Translations under genes and position numbers: made by a program
Source of the DNA: Methanobacteriota archaeon
GTDB lineage: Archaea; Thermoplasmatota; Poseidoniia; Poseidoniales; Thalassarchaeaceae
Length of the DNA stretch: 54,971 nucleotides
Direction: 5' to 3'
Assembly: GCA_002722735.1 (NCBI GenBank)
Contig: PBMR01000002.1
Coordinates: forward strand, 1 to 54,971
Shown: positions 7,401-17,400 of the stretch, one piece after another
Layout of the letters: every line of letters starts with the position of its first letter
Numbering within the stretch: the first letter of the stretch is position 1
The notes under the pieces: generated by a model
What the model was told of the DNA's origin: nothing
The model's database searches: none
The model's input: the letters and a program-made list of their open reading frames with translations, nothing else

Positions 7401-10022
7401 CTCGGTTGTTCCGGCATAGAGCCGATCGGTTCCGATGACATCCACGGAGATGACCCAGCGGGAGGGTATGCCTGATCCACCACCTCCTGGGCCGTTGCCA
7501 CCGGAACTCCAACAATCTTCGAGGGTAATCGCTGACTGTGTGTCGGAGGCCCAGTTCCACATGCACGCCCCCCTGTTCGTGCCAGCGTAGATACCGTTGG
7601 CATCGCTTGTGATGTCGTAGAACTCGAAGGGATCATTTCCCCATCCAGGGATGCTAGTCGGTAGTAGTTCCCAACTGGAGCCGTCCCAACGTGCTATACC
7701 GCCGTTGCTACCGGCCCCGGTGTTCTGGACCTCTGAGCCCACAAGCAGCCCGCCATAGTAGTCAATGGCAAGGGTGTTGACATCAGCGTCGGGGATTCCG
7801 TTCTGGTCATCCGGGGTCCAAAGATCTATGATATCCCTCGTCAGTCTATCGATGATTAGGATTCCCAGCCCAGGAAGCCCGAGGTAGATGGTGTCGCCAT
7901 CAACAGCCACCGGAGTCTGTTCGAGGTTGTCGGCACCGAGGGACTGCCACGACCCGATGATAGTCGGGCCACTCAAGTCAATTCGCATCACGCCTTTCTC
8001 CTGCGTGGCGATGTAAGCCACGCCGAACCTAGTCGCTACGTCCCTAATCAAGTCGGATTCCAAACCGTTCTCCGCAGTGAAAATCTCGGTGACTGTCCCT
8101 GCGCTTGTGGAATAGAGTGAGATGCCCGACTCTTTGTGTCCGATGACGAGGATGTCGTAGTTGGTATCGAAATCCATACTGGAAACGTGGAGCGAGCTGA
8201 GTCCCTGTATGTAGCCGAAGAATGATCCGTCGGCACTGCTGAATCTAAGGGCTCCTTTGCCCGTGGTGCCTACCCACACCCAGCCATCGTCATCCTGAGT
8301 AATCTCTGTGATCGAACCGGGATCAGAGACGTGTTCGGAGAGGTCGATTTGCTCCTTCCAAACGCCTTCTCTCCTGTCCATAATGTTGATGATGCTGCCA
8401 GAGGCAATCCAGAACTCCCCCTGTTGACCGTCATCGATGATAGCGATGGCTTCCGCGTCATCGATAGAGGGGCTGCTAACCACGACCATGGAACCGTCGG
8501 GGCTCTGCCTGAGAATTCTCCCAAGCGTCCCAGAAGCATCCCCGACAAGCGCCATCGAGGAGGCTGGGGCCCTTTCTAGGTCTCCGGGCCATGCACTGAT
8601 CGAGGCTCCCGAACCGGTGAGCCCGATGTCGGAGAGAGTATGGGCGGAGCGAAACAGCAAGATGTCGGTATCGTATGCCTGGACCTGTTGGTCGCCAAGG
8701 ATATGAAGCCACCCTGGGGTTACAGCCAAACCGATGACGGTGTCGGACGCGAGCCAGTTGTTCGAGGTCCAAGAACCCAGCCATGAGGAGGAGGAGAGAT
8801 CGATGCGATCGATTCCAGAGTCCGAGGTGGCGATGTAGAGGATGTCATTGGCGATTGCAATGTCGGCAATCGAGTCGCCGGAGAGGTAATTTGACGCGTC
8901 CCACGATATGTGTCTGTCGATAGTAATCGGTTTCATTGAGCCCGGACTGGAGGTATTGTAATCGATGACGTGAACACCGTGACTCTCGGTGGCGAGGAAG
9001 ATTCTGCGACCTTCAACCAGCATGTCGACAGGGGTCCCGGTTTCGTTCCCAAGGCAGAAGTCCTCAGAATTCCATAATGAGCCCGTGCTCGGCATGCGGT
9101 AATGCAAGCCGCACTCAGTCGCCGCCCACGCCACACCATAGACGTCAACTGCCATGGCCATAATCGGGTCCGAGTTTGTGCTGTTGACATCAGTGGGAAC
9201 GCCTTCCACAGTGGTCGAGTCGGAAATCCGCATGGCGTGGACATTCCCATCAGCGGTCCCCATATAGAGAACGTCGCGACTGCCATCGGCGACTAGGCTG
9301 CGACCGGCGACATTCTGCTGGATGTCTATTATGCGTTTGTTCGCGTTGTCATCGAGATGCAGTAGGTCATCGTCTACCAGTAGGTACAGCCTTCCATCGA
9401 ACGGATTGAACGCACTATCGTGAATCGTCACTGTTAGAGGGGTCAACGAGATCTTGGGGTCGACCGGCCTTAGTGCCTCTATGACGAGGTCAGTAATCTC
9501 AATGCCAGTAGGTAACTGCCAAGACGCGTCACTGATCGAGTTCGGTTTGAGCGAGGTGTCGAGGACACCGTCGATAAGGGTAGGTGGATTTTCGAGGAAG
9601 TCATTCTGACGGCCTAGGTCGCCCAACCCGTCCCAATCGAGAATCTCGGTCTGGGTGTTCATCAGGCTCAATTGCGGTTGATTGGCCCAATATCCATCGC
9701 TCCCATTAACGGCGATTTCAAATGTCAGATTGTTGATGACAGCGCCTGGGGCGAATTCAAGCATCAAGTCCCCATATGCAGGGGTGCCGTTTCCCGGGTC
9801 CGCCCCATCCGCGATTAAATCAATCCAGCCGGTGTCATTAGTCCCATTGACGCCCCATGACCTCGAGGTCACTGACCTCTGTGGAGAGGTGTCGTCGAAA
9901 CTACTGAAGAACTCGGTTCCTGAGGTGGCCATGGAGCACCAAGGAAGCAATAGCATTAGGAAGACTAAGGATATTGCATGACCGCGACGCATGCCGCTAG
10001 GTGAGCCTAGGTCCATAGACAC
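1422..10022 (-). CDS. Giant exported beta-propeller/FN3 protein with C-terminal membrane anchor
   Basis: A 2866-residue protein. An N-terminal signal sequence (about residues 11-34, GHAISLVFLMLLLPWCSMA) is followed by some 1800 residues of repeated propeller blades of the two-component-regulator/PQQ type, recognisable by recurring phrases such as DDDGWVWVGTTGKGALRF, LWIGV and ILYIGFDTEDQGLDRF. About residues 1930-2700 hold several fibronectin type III-like domains (for example PPPPEWLTVEPVSGG). A transmembrane helix at about 2721-2744 is followed by a basic KPKERS stop-transfer sequence and a roughly 120-residue very acidic cytoplasmic tail. It is probably displayed on the cell surface to bind or sense an extracellular ligand. 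The start is GTG at 10022 or ATG at 10016. A TATA-like box 26 bp upstream suggests a leaderless mRNA. Function beyond surface display is unknown. Confidence 0.9.
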   Translation of the reverse strand: MSMDLGSPSGMRRGHAISLVFLMLLLPWCSMATSGTEFFSSFDDTSPQRSVTSRSWGVNGTNDTGWIDLIADGADPGNGTPAYGDLMLEFAPGAVINNLTFEIAVNGSDGYWANQPQLSLMNTQTEILDWDGLGDLGRQNDFLENPPTLIDGVLDTSLKPNSISDASWQLPTGIEITDLVIEALRPVDPKISLTPLTVTIHDSAFNPFDGRLYLLVDDDLLHLDDNANKRIIDIQQNVAGRSLVADGSRDVLYMGTADGNVHAMRISDSTTVEGVPTDVNSTNSDPIMAMAVDVYGVAWAATECGLHYRMPSTGSLWNSEDFCLGNETGTPVDMLVEGRRIFLATESHGVHVIDYNTSSPGSMKPITIDRHISWDASNYLSGDSIADIAIANDILYIATSDSGIDRIDLSSSSWLGSWTSNNWLASDTVIGLAVTPGWLHILGDQQVQAYDTDILLFRSAHTLSDIGLTGSGASISAWPGDLERAPASSMALVGDASGTLGRILRQSPDGSMVVVSSPSIDDAEAIAIIDDGQQGEFWIASGSIINIMDRREGVWKEQIDLSEHVSDPGSITEITQDDDGWVWVGTTGKGALRFSSADGSFFGYIQGLSSLHVSSMDFDTNYDILVIGHKESGISLYSTSAGTVTEIFTAENGLESDLIRDVATRFGVAYIATQEKGVMRIDLSGPTIIGSWQSLGADNLEQTPVAVDGDTIYLGLPGLGILIIDRLTRDIIDLWTPDDQNGIPDADVNTLAIDYYGGLLVGSEVQNTGAGSNGGIARWDGSSWELLPTSIPGWGNDPFEFYDITSDANGIYAGTNRGACMWNWASDTQSAITLEDCWSSGGNGPGGGGSGIPSRWVISVDVIGTDRLYAGTTEGAAVINTANGTVIDVWTAGDDTERARVVKFGDIVYLGLENIGIARYNLTSREWLPAWDGTQGIISDDDITTLIEGLEEGTIWAGGDSGLTLIDVINETVLIQWNRGSNQNGPTLPDYPPAETVIIGQIMYYSPQRAGSWNSRDQIHRINLNNNSSLPNIDAGNRLGYNGIIHGVGHIGDELWIGVRQTSSWGGSGDDGTILRWNTSSGSWNPNLDTIGEVGRVNAQYLGDCFPLNDTCELWVAYGDNILRRFSAGNMTLLNQWNDVDGRIRGMVEYDGEYLFASMNGILRWNPSNESWLSSWLPGDGLPEEAELDFYSMAVVDDDLWASSGNQADGVVMRLSGNNSNWSTWEVNTDEIPNGYAADILLCNDIVHIAIGFDTWQWWVDGGGVARFDLADNDGDGIINEWITPLIEDNSNIADRDARALACDEANDILYIGFDTEDQGLDRFNYNSNNFLATLTPDRGVSGDKVFPGGMLHDDNVLLVAHYDGSGGITRVITSGNAASNGQILGTGMDACSIVRAPSETSRAYAIGRSGDTSGINRVDRLDSTGLIDGGFDALVGLPSGIVHEMISNETHVWVTVGSSPNSFLGSTILQGELLENGSVNWQYGFDAQFESINEILLGDGEIWLSTLGGGLWSVNLSQRIFESTSISLHNQMDGLLMDGGQMYVGLMGFDGSSAGYQTFDPDSRSWGHGSLIAGLPSNVVTDFAEYDDHILVATHGGIGLWNTSRSDWDDPITTVDGLPSQIINHLFVPPSSLMGNGTVLTGGPAGLNVLDQNLSLVGTIGRADGLVGNAVAGVVFAQAVTRQVNDTSTGTSTTLHHDAALFISHNGQGATRPGVAAWDLATDTVNGTYNIDMIPSNDVRSVATDDWGVHIATSMQPLVHWNGTSMMMESGAGALELQAWPIIDLTTDGTHLAAISSNQISVVKVGSDHGVIAVGELAGALGGDARDGRLAALGTDGLHVYQPMETLNEMPRESQRRAQPLTALFVDKSVDITETTHPGMATILASPDSPMLIPLHENQANSSEILLYQGALTLTAPQGGAWVWARSTLLNYSGSWDLASYDSGIENAFQTAIFNTPPGSMSSIIHLQLQSPLDGRIKVRLTYDWERLEAPTMITDLIDRPNDGGGVLQASWLPAQDAAWTAYRVYLWDSTDDPEWSPTKDALDDFPDYQRVPYWSQTTAVFTTGNSNGSQVPLSESRQYRAAITIEYPDGSLGDPIAWPGNATPTDEVPPPPEWLTVEPVSGGNPGTLSAQWTACRELDPSLTRIWAVQQEITNALALSDPMDFAFAAGNTTVLELESNTPYWFAIVCVDEAGQFDPVNATVVGPVVAAGGLNDGIAPAPVADTTANDAPEDEGGRILVTWVPNDEEDCTYHVIYVLPASGWTAPTTVDGWPIAAFVPDCTTDELIIDSIGNSSLENGIVYWIGVVAVDDWGNQNVDDVLVVETTPYSELDSLEWVSPDLVTGLLAWDHPSDDGTAIDVRWDRSIADDFSHYTVWASDYPLDDLTLISSICEDSGQCGLTTIDQRQIGNSPQLEVTISRALYGTEADGLVSEEIVPLVPLYVTVTVHDIAGNVQLTDLGENMVLVTPLDNRGDLSPPDRIPAPSLLDRSPDSGDGVIVDFAHSTAPDIGEYWIYAVAGNPFENAEHLEPALIVDRSVQTPVLLEELSGGDSIAPDVPTWVAVVAVDSSGNAWFDKLATTMISPVDEIALDPGIHLPGIYEFMAYWDPSGSHIEILWDAPDDPQVISFAVYASTTEFSDTREAMLVTSGVTASNATFDALGPTPISPSSTYWIAVVASDGEVHRLGVEPIQIKPLAEYSLEGDGLNPDSVGVSWFDQLMEGDLNIFIAFISALMILLGAVLIIKPKERSAPEPWELGTLEVEMEEELEREASGFDEDEDYVSPISMLDITETSPSESPLPPISEESEFPDDQSLQVPDVVIGDLMESESEEVDLDDLNEMADELEADDSEEEVIDTSFIDDAIDD

Positions 10023-10045
10023 GAGACGACCCCCTCATTGTGCAA

Positions 10046-10053
10046 TTTATGAA
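10046..10053 (-). promoter_or_regulatory. TATA box of the giant propeller gene
   Basis: On the minus strand the sequence reads TTTCATAAATTGC, with the ATAAATT core about 25 bp before the GTG start at 10022. That spacing places transcription initiation at or next to the start codon, so the transcript is probably leaderless. This is inference from archaeal promoter rules. Confidence 0.5.
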
Positions 10054-10354
10054 AGGTATGGGTGGGTGTCTGCGTGCTGCTCACCATCCTGTCCATGCCT
10101 GTGATGCTACCATTTCGTGATTGGAACACACCAAGGACAGTTTTGGTCATCGAATCGGTAGGTCGAAGATATGTTCATGTTTGAAACCATGAAGATTTAT
10201 TGAGATTGCAATACCCTATCAATAGCCGTTCCAGATGTGTGAAAAACAGTGAAAAATCTCACAAACCCGCACAATTGGTGATGATTTGAGGTAGACGTCC
10301 GCCACAGTAGAACATCCCAGACAGGACAACCCATGCCACAGATAAGAAATCGAG

Positions 10355-10362
10355 TTATAAAG
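10355..10362 (+). promoter_or_regulatory. TATA box upstream of malic enzyme
   Basis: TTATAAAG is the best archaeal TATA match in the 435-bp gap 10023-10457. Initiation about 25 bp downstream would leave a 5' leader of roughly 70 nt before the CTG start at 10458. The rest of the gap is relatively AT-rich and holds the divergent promoter of the propeller gene. I see no gene or RNA in it. Confidence 0.45.
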
Positions 10363-10457
10363 CCCGTTTTCTCAATTATGGGCGATGAAATGGGTCTATT
10401 TGAGATAGGATAGCATCATAGGAGACGGTTCAACCGGGAGCACCCGAGGTGTGACCT

Positions 10458-12746
10458 CTGGACAACAAGCGACTACGCGACGACGCTCTCGAATACCACT
10501 CATCCCACCCTGCGGGGAAGATTACCGTTAAACCCACTAAGCCCCATGGGACACAACGCGAACTCTCTCTTGCCTACTCGCCTGGCGTGGCTTATCCTTG
10601 CGAGGAAATTCAAGCGAATCGAGACGATGCCTACAAGTATACATCCAAGGGTAATCTCGTGGCCGTTATCAGCAATGGAACGGCTGTCTTAGGTCTTGGG
10701 GACATCGGGGCTTTGGCCAGCAAGCCAGTGATGGAGGGGAAGGGGCTACTGTTCAAGGCCTTAGCCGATATTGATGTCTTCGACATAGAGGTAGATCGTA
10801 CAGACGTAGATCAATTCGTCGATGCCGTCAAGGCGATTGCCCCGACCTTCGGAGGAATCAATCTAGAGGATATCAAGGCGCCTGAGTGCTTCGAGATCGA
10901 AAGGCGCCTGAAAAAAGAGCTCGACATTCCCGTGATGCACGATGACCAGCACGGAACCGCGATAATCTCAGGAGCCGCCCTTCTCAACGGTCTCGAGGTC
11001 GTGGAGAAGGAAATAGGTGAAGTCAAGGTCGTAATCCTAGGGGCGGGAGCATCTGCCATCTCCTGCGCTAGGCACTATGTTAGGCTGGGAGTTAATCCTC
11101 AGAATATGATCATTGTTGACTCTGGCGGCATCCTCACCACCAAGCGCCAGGACAACGGGGAATTGAACGAGTACAAGGCGGAGTTTGCCAGAGATATTGA
11201 AGATGGGGGCATAACTTCTGCAATGGAAGGTGCTGACGTTTTTCTAGGACTCTCCAAAGGAGGTCTGTTGGCCCCGGAAATGGTCGGGAAGATGGCGAGT
11301 CGCCCGCTAATCTTCGCTCTTGCTAATCCTGACCCGGAAATCACTCCCGAAGAGGTTCTTAGTGTTCGCAATGACGCCATCGTCGCAACTGGCCGATCCG
11401 ACTATCCTAACCAAATCAACAACGTCCTAGGGTTCCCGTACATCTTCAGAGGAGCCCTAGACGTGAGGGCTACAGAAATTACCGAGGGCATGAAGATGGC
11501 TGCCACCGAGGCATTGGCACTCCTTGCTAAGGAGCCGGTTCCCGACGATGTGCTCTCGGCCTATGGTGGTGAACAAATGCAGTTTGGACCCGCGTACCTC
11601 ATTCCAAAGCCATTCGATGCCAGAGTCCTGATTTGGGAAGCCAGTGCAGTCGCCGAGGCGGCAGTGAAAGAGGGGGTTTCCCGCTACTCTGTGGATGAGT
11701 TCGATATTGACTCATACAGGAATGAGCTTGAGGCACGGCTCGGTCTGACTCGTTCGATTATGAGGGGGGTCATCAACCAGGCCAAGCGCGATGTCCAGAG
11801 AATTGTTTTCAGTGAAGGTGAGGATCCGACCATTATCAAGGCGGCATCACAATGCATTGCTGAGGAAATTTGCGAGCCGATCCTGCTTGGTCAAATCGAG
11901 AGGATCGAGTCTGTCAAGGAAGAGTTAGGTCTCGAGTTTGAATGCCAAACAATCGATGTCAGGTATGATCCTAGGAGGCGTGATGAGTACGCCGAGGAAT
12001 TGCACAGGCTGCGTGGCCGTCGAGGACTGACGCATGATGATGCGATTCGCCTCCTCAAGTCAACGACCTATTTTGCTCCAATGATGGTCCGAATGCGTGA
12101 TGCTGATGGATACTTGGGGGGAGTCTCACATCATTATACCGACATTGTGAGGCCATGTTTGCAGATTATCGGTCCCGACCCTGATTCCCATAGAATTGTT
12201 GGGATGTACATGATGACTGTGAACGGGCAACTATTGTTCATTGGAGATGCGACCATCAACATCTACCCGGATGCGAGGACGCTAGCTGAGATTGCTATCC
12301 AGACTTCCAAGGTAGCAAGGAGGTTTGGTGAAAAGCCCAAGGTCGCAATGCTTTCGTTCTCTAATTTCGGCACCTCAGACGAGTTGCGGACAGATAGAAT
12401 CGAAGAGGCGATTGAAATCGTTAGGGAGTTGGAGCCCGATCTTGAGATTGATGGCCCCATGCAAGCGGATACCGCTTTGGTTGCCGAAATTCAGGAGGAT
12501 TACCCCTTCATGTCCTTCAGGGGACCAGCAAACGTTCTGATATGCCCTAACCTCGCCTCTGCGAACATCGCCTACAAACTTCTGCAGCGCATTGCCGGGG
12601 CCGAGATGACCGGCCCCATCCTAGAGGGGCTGTCTAGGCCCGCTCACGTTCTGCAGAGGCGTGATAGCGTGCGAGATGTCGTTCACATGGCAGCCATTTG
12701 CGCTGTGGATGCACAACGCGATTCCAAACAGAGGCTAATTGACTAG
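10458..12746 (+). CDS. maeB: NADP-dependent malic enzyme (MaeB type, malic enzyme + phosphotransacetylase-like domain)
   Basis: Oxidative decarboxylation of malate to pyruvate with NAD(P)H. An open frame from GTG 10587 (719 residues) lacks the conserved N-terminus. Reading upstream in frame gives [13 protein letters not shown], then [12 protein letters not shown] and [10 protein letters not shown], which match the family start closely. An in-frame TGA at 10452 and the absence of ATG, GTG or TTG leave CTG at 10458 as the likely start, with GAGGTG just upstream. That gives 762 residues, the usual MaeB size. The malic enzyme domain covers about 1-430 (DDQHGTA, and [14 protein letters not shown] as the NAD(P)-binding loop). 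The C-terminal half (about 440-760) is phosphotransacetylase-like and regulatory in characterised homologues. The 3' end overlaps convergent pckA by 12 bp. Confidence 0.93.
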   Translation: MDNKRLRDDALEYHSSHPAGKITVKPTKPHGTQRELSLAYSPGVAYPCEEIQANRDDAYKYTSKGNLVAVISNGTAVLGLGDIGALASKPVMEGKGLLFKALADIDVFDIEVDRTDVDQFVDAVKAIAPTFGGINLEDIKAPECFEIERRLKKELDIPVMHDDQHGTAIISGAALLNGLEVVEKEIGEVKVVILGAGASAISCARHYVRLGVNPQNMIIVDSGGILTTKRQDNGELNEYKAEFARDIEDGGITSAMEGADVFLGLSKGGLLAPEMVGKMASRPLIFALANPDPEITPEEVLSVRNDAIVATGRSDYPNQINNVLGFPYIFRGALDVRATEITEGMKMAATEALALLAKEPVPDDVLSAYGGEQMQFGPAYLIPKPFDARVLIWEASAVAEAAVKEGVSRYSVDEFDIDSYRNELEARLGLTRSIMRGVINQAKRDVQRIVFSEGEDPTIIKAASQCIAEEICEPILLGQIERIESVKEELGLEFECQTIDVRYDPRRRDEYAEELHRLRGRRGLTHDDAIRLLKSTTYFAPMMVRMRDADGYLGGVSHHYTDIVRPCLQIIGPDPDSHRIVGMYMMTVNGQLLFIGDATINIYPDARTLAEIAIQTSKVARRFGEKPKVAMLSFSNFGTSDELRTDRIEEAIEIVRELEPDLEIDGPMQADTALVAEIQEDYPFMSFRGPANVLICPNLASANIAYKLLQRIAGAEMTGPILEGLSRPAHVLQRRDSVRDVVHMAAICAVDAQRDSKQRLID

Positions 12747-14387
12747 GGGTCTGGGGCCGGCTTTCAGTACCTCATCGCTGCAGCCCGATGCGTACTGCTC
12801 GAAATTCTCGATGAACATCTGAGCGAGCAGGTCAGCGACGTCGTCGAACTTCTTCTTGTCGTGCCAAGTCTCAGAGGGCTGTAGGATCCCATCGGGCACA
12901 CCTTCGCAAGTCGATGGGACAGAGAAGCCGAAGCGCTCGTCTTGAACGAAGGTAACATCGTCGAGATCACCGCTCAGGGCAGCGTTCAGTAGCGCTCTGG
13001 TCCACTTAATCTTGATACGGCTGCTCTCTGCGAATCCGCCGGCGACCCACCCAGTGTTAATCAACCAGCATTTGGCATCGTGCTTCTTGATCTTTGCAGA
13101 AAGCAAATCGGCATAGATGCTAGGATGCCTTGGCATGAAGGGGGCTCCGAAACAAGTGGAAAATGTCGCTTGCGGCTCATTGATGCCGACCTCGGTACCA
13201 GCCACCTTGGCGGTGTATCCAGAGATGAAGTGGTACGCCGCCTGGTCGGGGGTCAGGAGCGAAAGGGGAGGTAGGATCCCAAAGGCGTCACATGTGAGGA
13301 AAACCACGTCTTTCGGATGGCCAGCCATCGAATCCGGTGTCCGGTTCTCTATGGATTCGATGGGATAGGAGCCACGGGTATTCTGCGTGAGCGAGCCATT
13401 CTCAAGATCTGGAGTGCCATCTGCGTTTAGTACTACATTCTCCAGGATCGAACCGGGAATCTGGGTTGTTGCGTAAATGGCAGGTTCGTCCTCCTCGGAC
13501 AGATCGATCAGTTTGGCATAGCATCCGCCCTCGAAGTTGAAGATTCCATCGGCGGACCAACCGTGCTCGTCATCACCGACCAGCGCCCTTCTGGAATCGG
13601 CGGACAGAGTTGTCTTGCCAGTACCAGAGAGCCCGAAGAACAAAGCTGAATTGTTGCCATCCGTATTCGCCGAGCAGTGCATCGGCAAGAGTTCTTTTGA
13701 GGGCAGAATGTGATTCATGATAGTGAATATCGCCTTCTTGATCTCCCCGGCGTAATGCGTCCCTCCGATGATGACAAGCCCCCTGTCCAACGCCAATACC
13801 ACGAATACATCGGATTGTGTGCCGTCACGCTTTGGGTCCACCTTCAGATCGGGGGCGTGGAGGATTGTGAACTCGGGATTGCTGGCCTGCAATTCGTCCT
13901 TCTCTGCCCTAACGAACATGTTGTGCATGAAAGCGGCGTGCCAAGCCTTCTCCGTCACAATCCTCACTGGCATCCTATACTTTGGGTCTGCACCGCAGAA
14001 TGCGTCCTTGACGTAGAGGTGGTTAGCGCTATCCAAATGTTCCCTAACCATGCCGAGGAGGTGTTCGAAGGTCTCGGAATCTGTTGATTTGTTGACCTTG
14101 CCCCACCAAACTTCGTCAGCCATACCGGGTTCGTCCACGATGAATCTGTCATTAGGTGAACGCCCCGTGCGCTCACCTGTAGTGGCAAGGAGTACTCTGT
14201 GTGCGGTGAGTGTCGCCTCACCTCTTTCAACAGCCATGGAATGTAGGTCTTCCCAGCCCAAGTTCCAATGGACCTCGCCCCCGGGGCTCAAGCCATGGGC
14301 CGACAACTGCACCGCAGACCCCCCTGAGGAACCCTGCAAACTGGATGTCCTCCGAGTAGGGGGTGGAGGTGTTCTCCCTTCAAGCAT
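12735..14387 (-). CDS. pckA: Phosphoenolpyruvate carboxykinase (ATP)
   Basis: Converts oxaloacetate and ATP to PEP, CO2 and ADP, the entry step of gluconeogenesis. 550 residues, slightly longer than the usual 530-540. Visible landmarks are RTGRSPNDRF (about 73-82, substrate side), the kinase loop GLSGTGKTTL (252-261), GDDEHGW (271-277, metal/ATP-binding region) and FNFEGGCYAK (283-292). These belong to the ATP-dependent family rather than the GTP-dependent one common in other archaea. The first 35 residues (MLEGRTPPPPTRR and on) are poorly conserved, so the true start may be further in. It converges with maeB, and together the two genes can move carbon between C4 acids and PEP or pyruvate. 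Confidence 0.96.
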   Translation of the reverse strand: MLEGRTPPPPTRRTSSLQGSSGGSAVQLSAHGLSPGGEVHWNLGWEDLHSMAVERGEATLTAHRVLLATTGERTGRSPNDRFIVDEPGMADEVWWGKVNKSTDSETFEHLLGMVREHLDSANHLYVKDAFCGADPKYRMPVRIVTEKAWHAAFMHNMFVRAEKDELQASNPEFTILHAPDLKVDPKRDGTQSDVFVVLALDRGLVIIGGTHYAGEIKKAIFTIMNHILPSKELLPMHCSANTDGNNSALFFGLSGTGKTTLSADSRRALVGDDEHGWSADGIFNFEGGCYAKLIDLSEEDEPAIYATTQIPGSILENVVLNADGTPDLENGSLTQNTRGSYPIESIENRTPDSMAGHPKDVVFLTCDAFGILPPLSLLTPDQAAYHFISGYTAKVAGTEVGINEPQATFSTCFGAPFMPRHPSIYADLLSAKIKKHDAKCWLINTGWVAGGFAESSRIKIKWTRALLNAALSGDLDDVTFVQDERFGFSVPSTCEGVPDGILQPSETWHDKKKFDDVADLLAQMFIENFEQYASGCSDEVLKAGPRPLVN

Positions 14388-14482
14388 TGCGGGGCATTGG
14401 TCAGTGGCGATGAAATCAATACTGGTGACCTACTATGATCTGGGAGGGGATGTGATTATGCCATGTAAGCCTCGTTGGAAGG

Positions 14483-17400
14483 ATGATGACTGATAACGAG
14501 CCGGATGACCGAATCATCCGAGAACGTGCGTTCAAGCGTTCATCCGGAGTGGATATCGGTGACATCGATTTCGAGAATCGCGATGTAGAATCCGGGAAGA
14601 CCCATGAAGAGGACGAGGCGATTGGGTCCGTCTTCGATCCATTCACAGAGATTGGGCCCGAAGCTCCGGGAGCAGTCCAAGCCGATGGTTCGGTCATCTC
14701 GGAACCCGATAGGGACCTAGTCACAGAGTTGTCAATCGAGGGCGAGGGGCGTGTCAATTGGATTCTTATGGTGTCCATGATAGTTGTCTACAGCGCAATC
14801 AGCATCCAAGTTGGCTCAACCTTCGACCCAATTCCGGGAACGATTGCGCTTATTCTGTTGGCTGCAGTCGGGTTTGCATTCGGAGAGATGTGGGTCCCTA
14901 GGAAGAACATGACACTGCTCGGTATCACTTGGGTTGTTATCTCGATGAAGGTCCTGTACGGATTGGCTATCGAACTGAGGCACTGGGGCATTATCGGCAG
15001 CGATGGTTTGCTCGGCGTAACTCTCTTGGTGCTTGTTGGCGCGAACGTCTATGCTGCCTACAGACACGATCACGATGCCATTGCCGCGCAGTCGACTCTG
15101 GTCCTACTAGCCATCGGATCGACGGCAGGTTCGATTCTGGGCGAAGAGGGCGTGGCAGGAATGATCCTGTTAGCTACCCTGTTGCTCCACGGGCTTGCTC
15201 TGCACAGGGAGTCGGGGAACCTAGCATCGCTTGGAATTGCGGCCTCCAACTTATGGATTGGAATGCACGCCATTACCTCCGGTTTCGAGATAACCCAATT
15301 GCGAGTGGTCCGGCTAGACTCACCCCTCCTGCTGTTTCTTCTGTTGATGGTCGTAACTGCTCTCAACGCAACAATGGCAGCGAGGTTCTCACGCAAGGAG
15401 AACTGGTTCTCAAGCGGTTTTGAGGCTGTTGGGCTGGGAAAACCAGGACTATGGGGGGTCTCGATTTCACTCGGTATGATTGGGGCTCTGCTTGCCGTTG
15501 CGGCAAATAGGGATGATCTTGGCTACGCGCTGGGAATGGTGACGTTTCTCGGTGGGGCATTCGGTGGCTCATACCTAGTTGTCCGAGGTGTTGATCGTGA
15601 GCGGGTATCGGTGCCTCTGCTCATAACTGCGTCCATCCTAAGCGTGATTCTGCTAGCAGGTGACAATGTAGAGGGCCTACTCAACCTGACTTCCTACCAG
15701 ATCTTCACTATCCTAGGTGCTGCCTCCACGGGATTCGTAATTCTGAGAGATCAGAAAAGCGTCACGGACAGAGTCCTTTGGATTGGCGCTGTTGCCATCC
15801 TAATCATGCTCGTGCTTCTTGTCCCCACGGAATCATCAGAGGCCGGGGGGGATGGCGGTGTGCTACTCCTATCGCTCTTGTCCGTGCTGCACATCGGTAC
15901 TGCGATTCTAGCGTTGAGCAGAGGGTCGTCATCCCTTTCGGGGATTACAGTCCTCCTCCCATGGACCTGGATCCTCTTGGAGGAGGTTATACAGGAGATC
16001 ATCAGGACTATTCTACTGGCAAATGACATCTCAGATCCGGGCGGAATAATAGATCTAGACCCAATGCCCCTCGCTCTCTACCTGTGCTTGGCCTCAATCC
16101 TGCTTTGCGTGGTAAACGTCAGGATGGGTCACACGGGCGTGAACCTAGCTGACCGTTTCCTAGGAATCACGGAGGTTTCTGCCTCAATCAGAGACTCCGG
16201 CGTCCTGCAACTCTGGAGTCTCGGTCTATGGCTCCCTGTAACCACCATCCTCTTCATGGCCCAGTTCGGTGGTTTCACCGCAATCACGATTCTAGTGGTC
16301 CTCGCTTTGCTGGGAGGCATGCACGTGGGTGCTGAGATTCTCGGATATCGCCCTGGCCAGCCAGAGCAAATCATGGGAATCCTGGCCTTCGCAATTGTTG
16401 TCGTTCAATGGAGACATGGGCTGGATGAGGTCTTGATGGGAATCCTCTGCCTATCGATCGCCTCCTTGCTGTTTGGCCGAGACGATGAGAGCAGGTTCAC
16501 CTTTGGAATGGTGCTGATGTCGCTTCCCATTCTAGTTGCAATGAGTGGTCGCGAGGCTTCTTTGATACTCGAGGATTCCGCATCTGTTCCGAATCCTGGC
16601 ATCGGTCTCGCTGCTGTGCTGTGCACGGCTGTCTTGCTAGCTGCATACCTTCCTATGGCCGAAAAGATGGAGAAGATAATCAAACCAGCAACCTCTACCC
16701 TGCTGCTCTTGGTTTTGACCATCGTTCTCTCCTTGGAGGGTGATGACCTATACCTTGAAATTTCCTCAATTGGCATGTTCGCAGTCACCTCCGTGTGGTT
16801 GATTGCTCGTGGGGAAATCAGGGCCGAATTGCAATCAATAGCCAAGAGGGACTCGATTCTAAGATCTGTGACGGATGGAGGAAATGCGAGGAGTGTAGGC
16901 ACCCTTGAGCAAGGAACGATTCAGACATTCAATCCCAAAGTCGCTGAAATGAGGGAGCGGCGCCGAAAGAGGCGAGAAGCATCCGAGACCGATGATTTGG
17001 AGGAGCTCCTGACGACGGATGTGAGCCATCGACCTATCGTCGGCCTCGCCGTGCTGGCAATCGTAATGGTCTCGACGATTCTGTATGCTGGAATGTTCGG
17101 CAATAATCAGGATTCTTGGCCGCTGTTCCTGATTGCGACTGGTAGCTTCTCTAGTCTGATTGTTCTGCTCGTAAGAAACAGGACTCGGGGGTTGGAGCTT
17201 GAGTTACCTCACGTCATGGGGGTGGAGATGCCCATCGCCCTAACCATAGGTGGACTTGTGGCAGCTCTCCTCACAGCCCATGTGATTCCTCCTGGGAGCA
17301 GCAATATTGTACTCTTGGACATGGCTGTCGTTACAGTATTAATCCTAGTTCTGGTACTCATCTCACTAGTCCATCAGAAAAATCTCCTGGAAAGGATACC

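Noticed and set aside
10279-10285. GTGATGA resembling a C box of a C/D sRNA
   Set aside because: No D box (CTGA) lies at the expected distance and there is no terminal stem.
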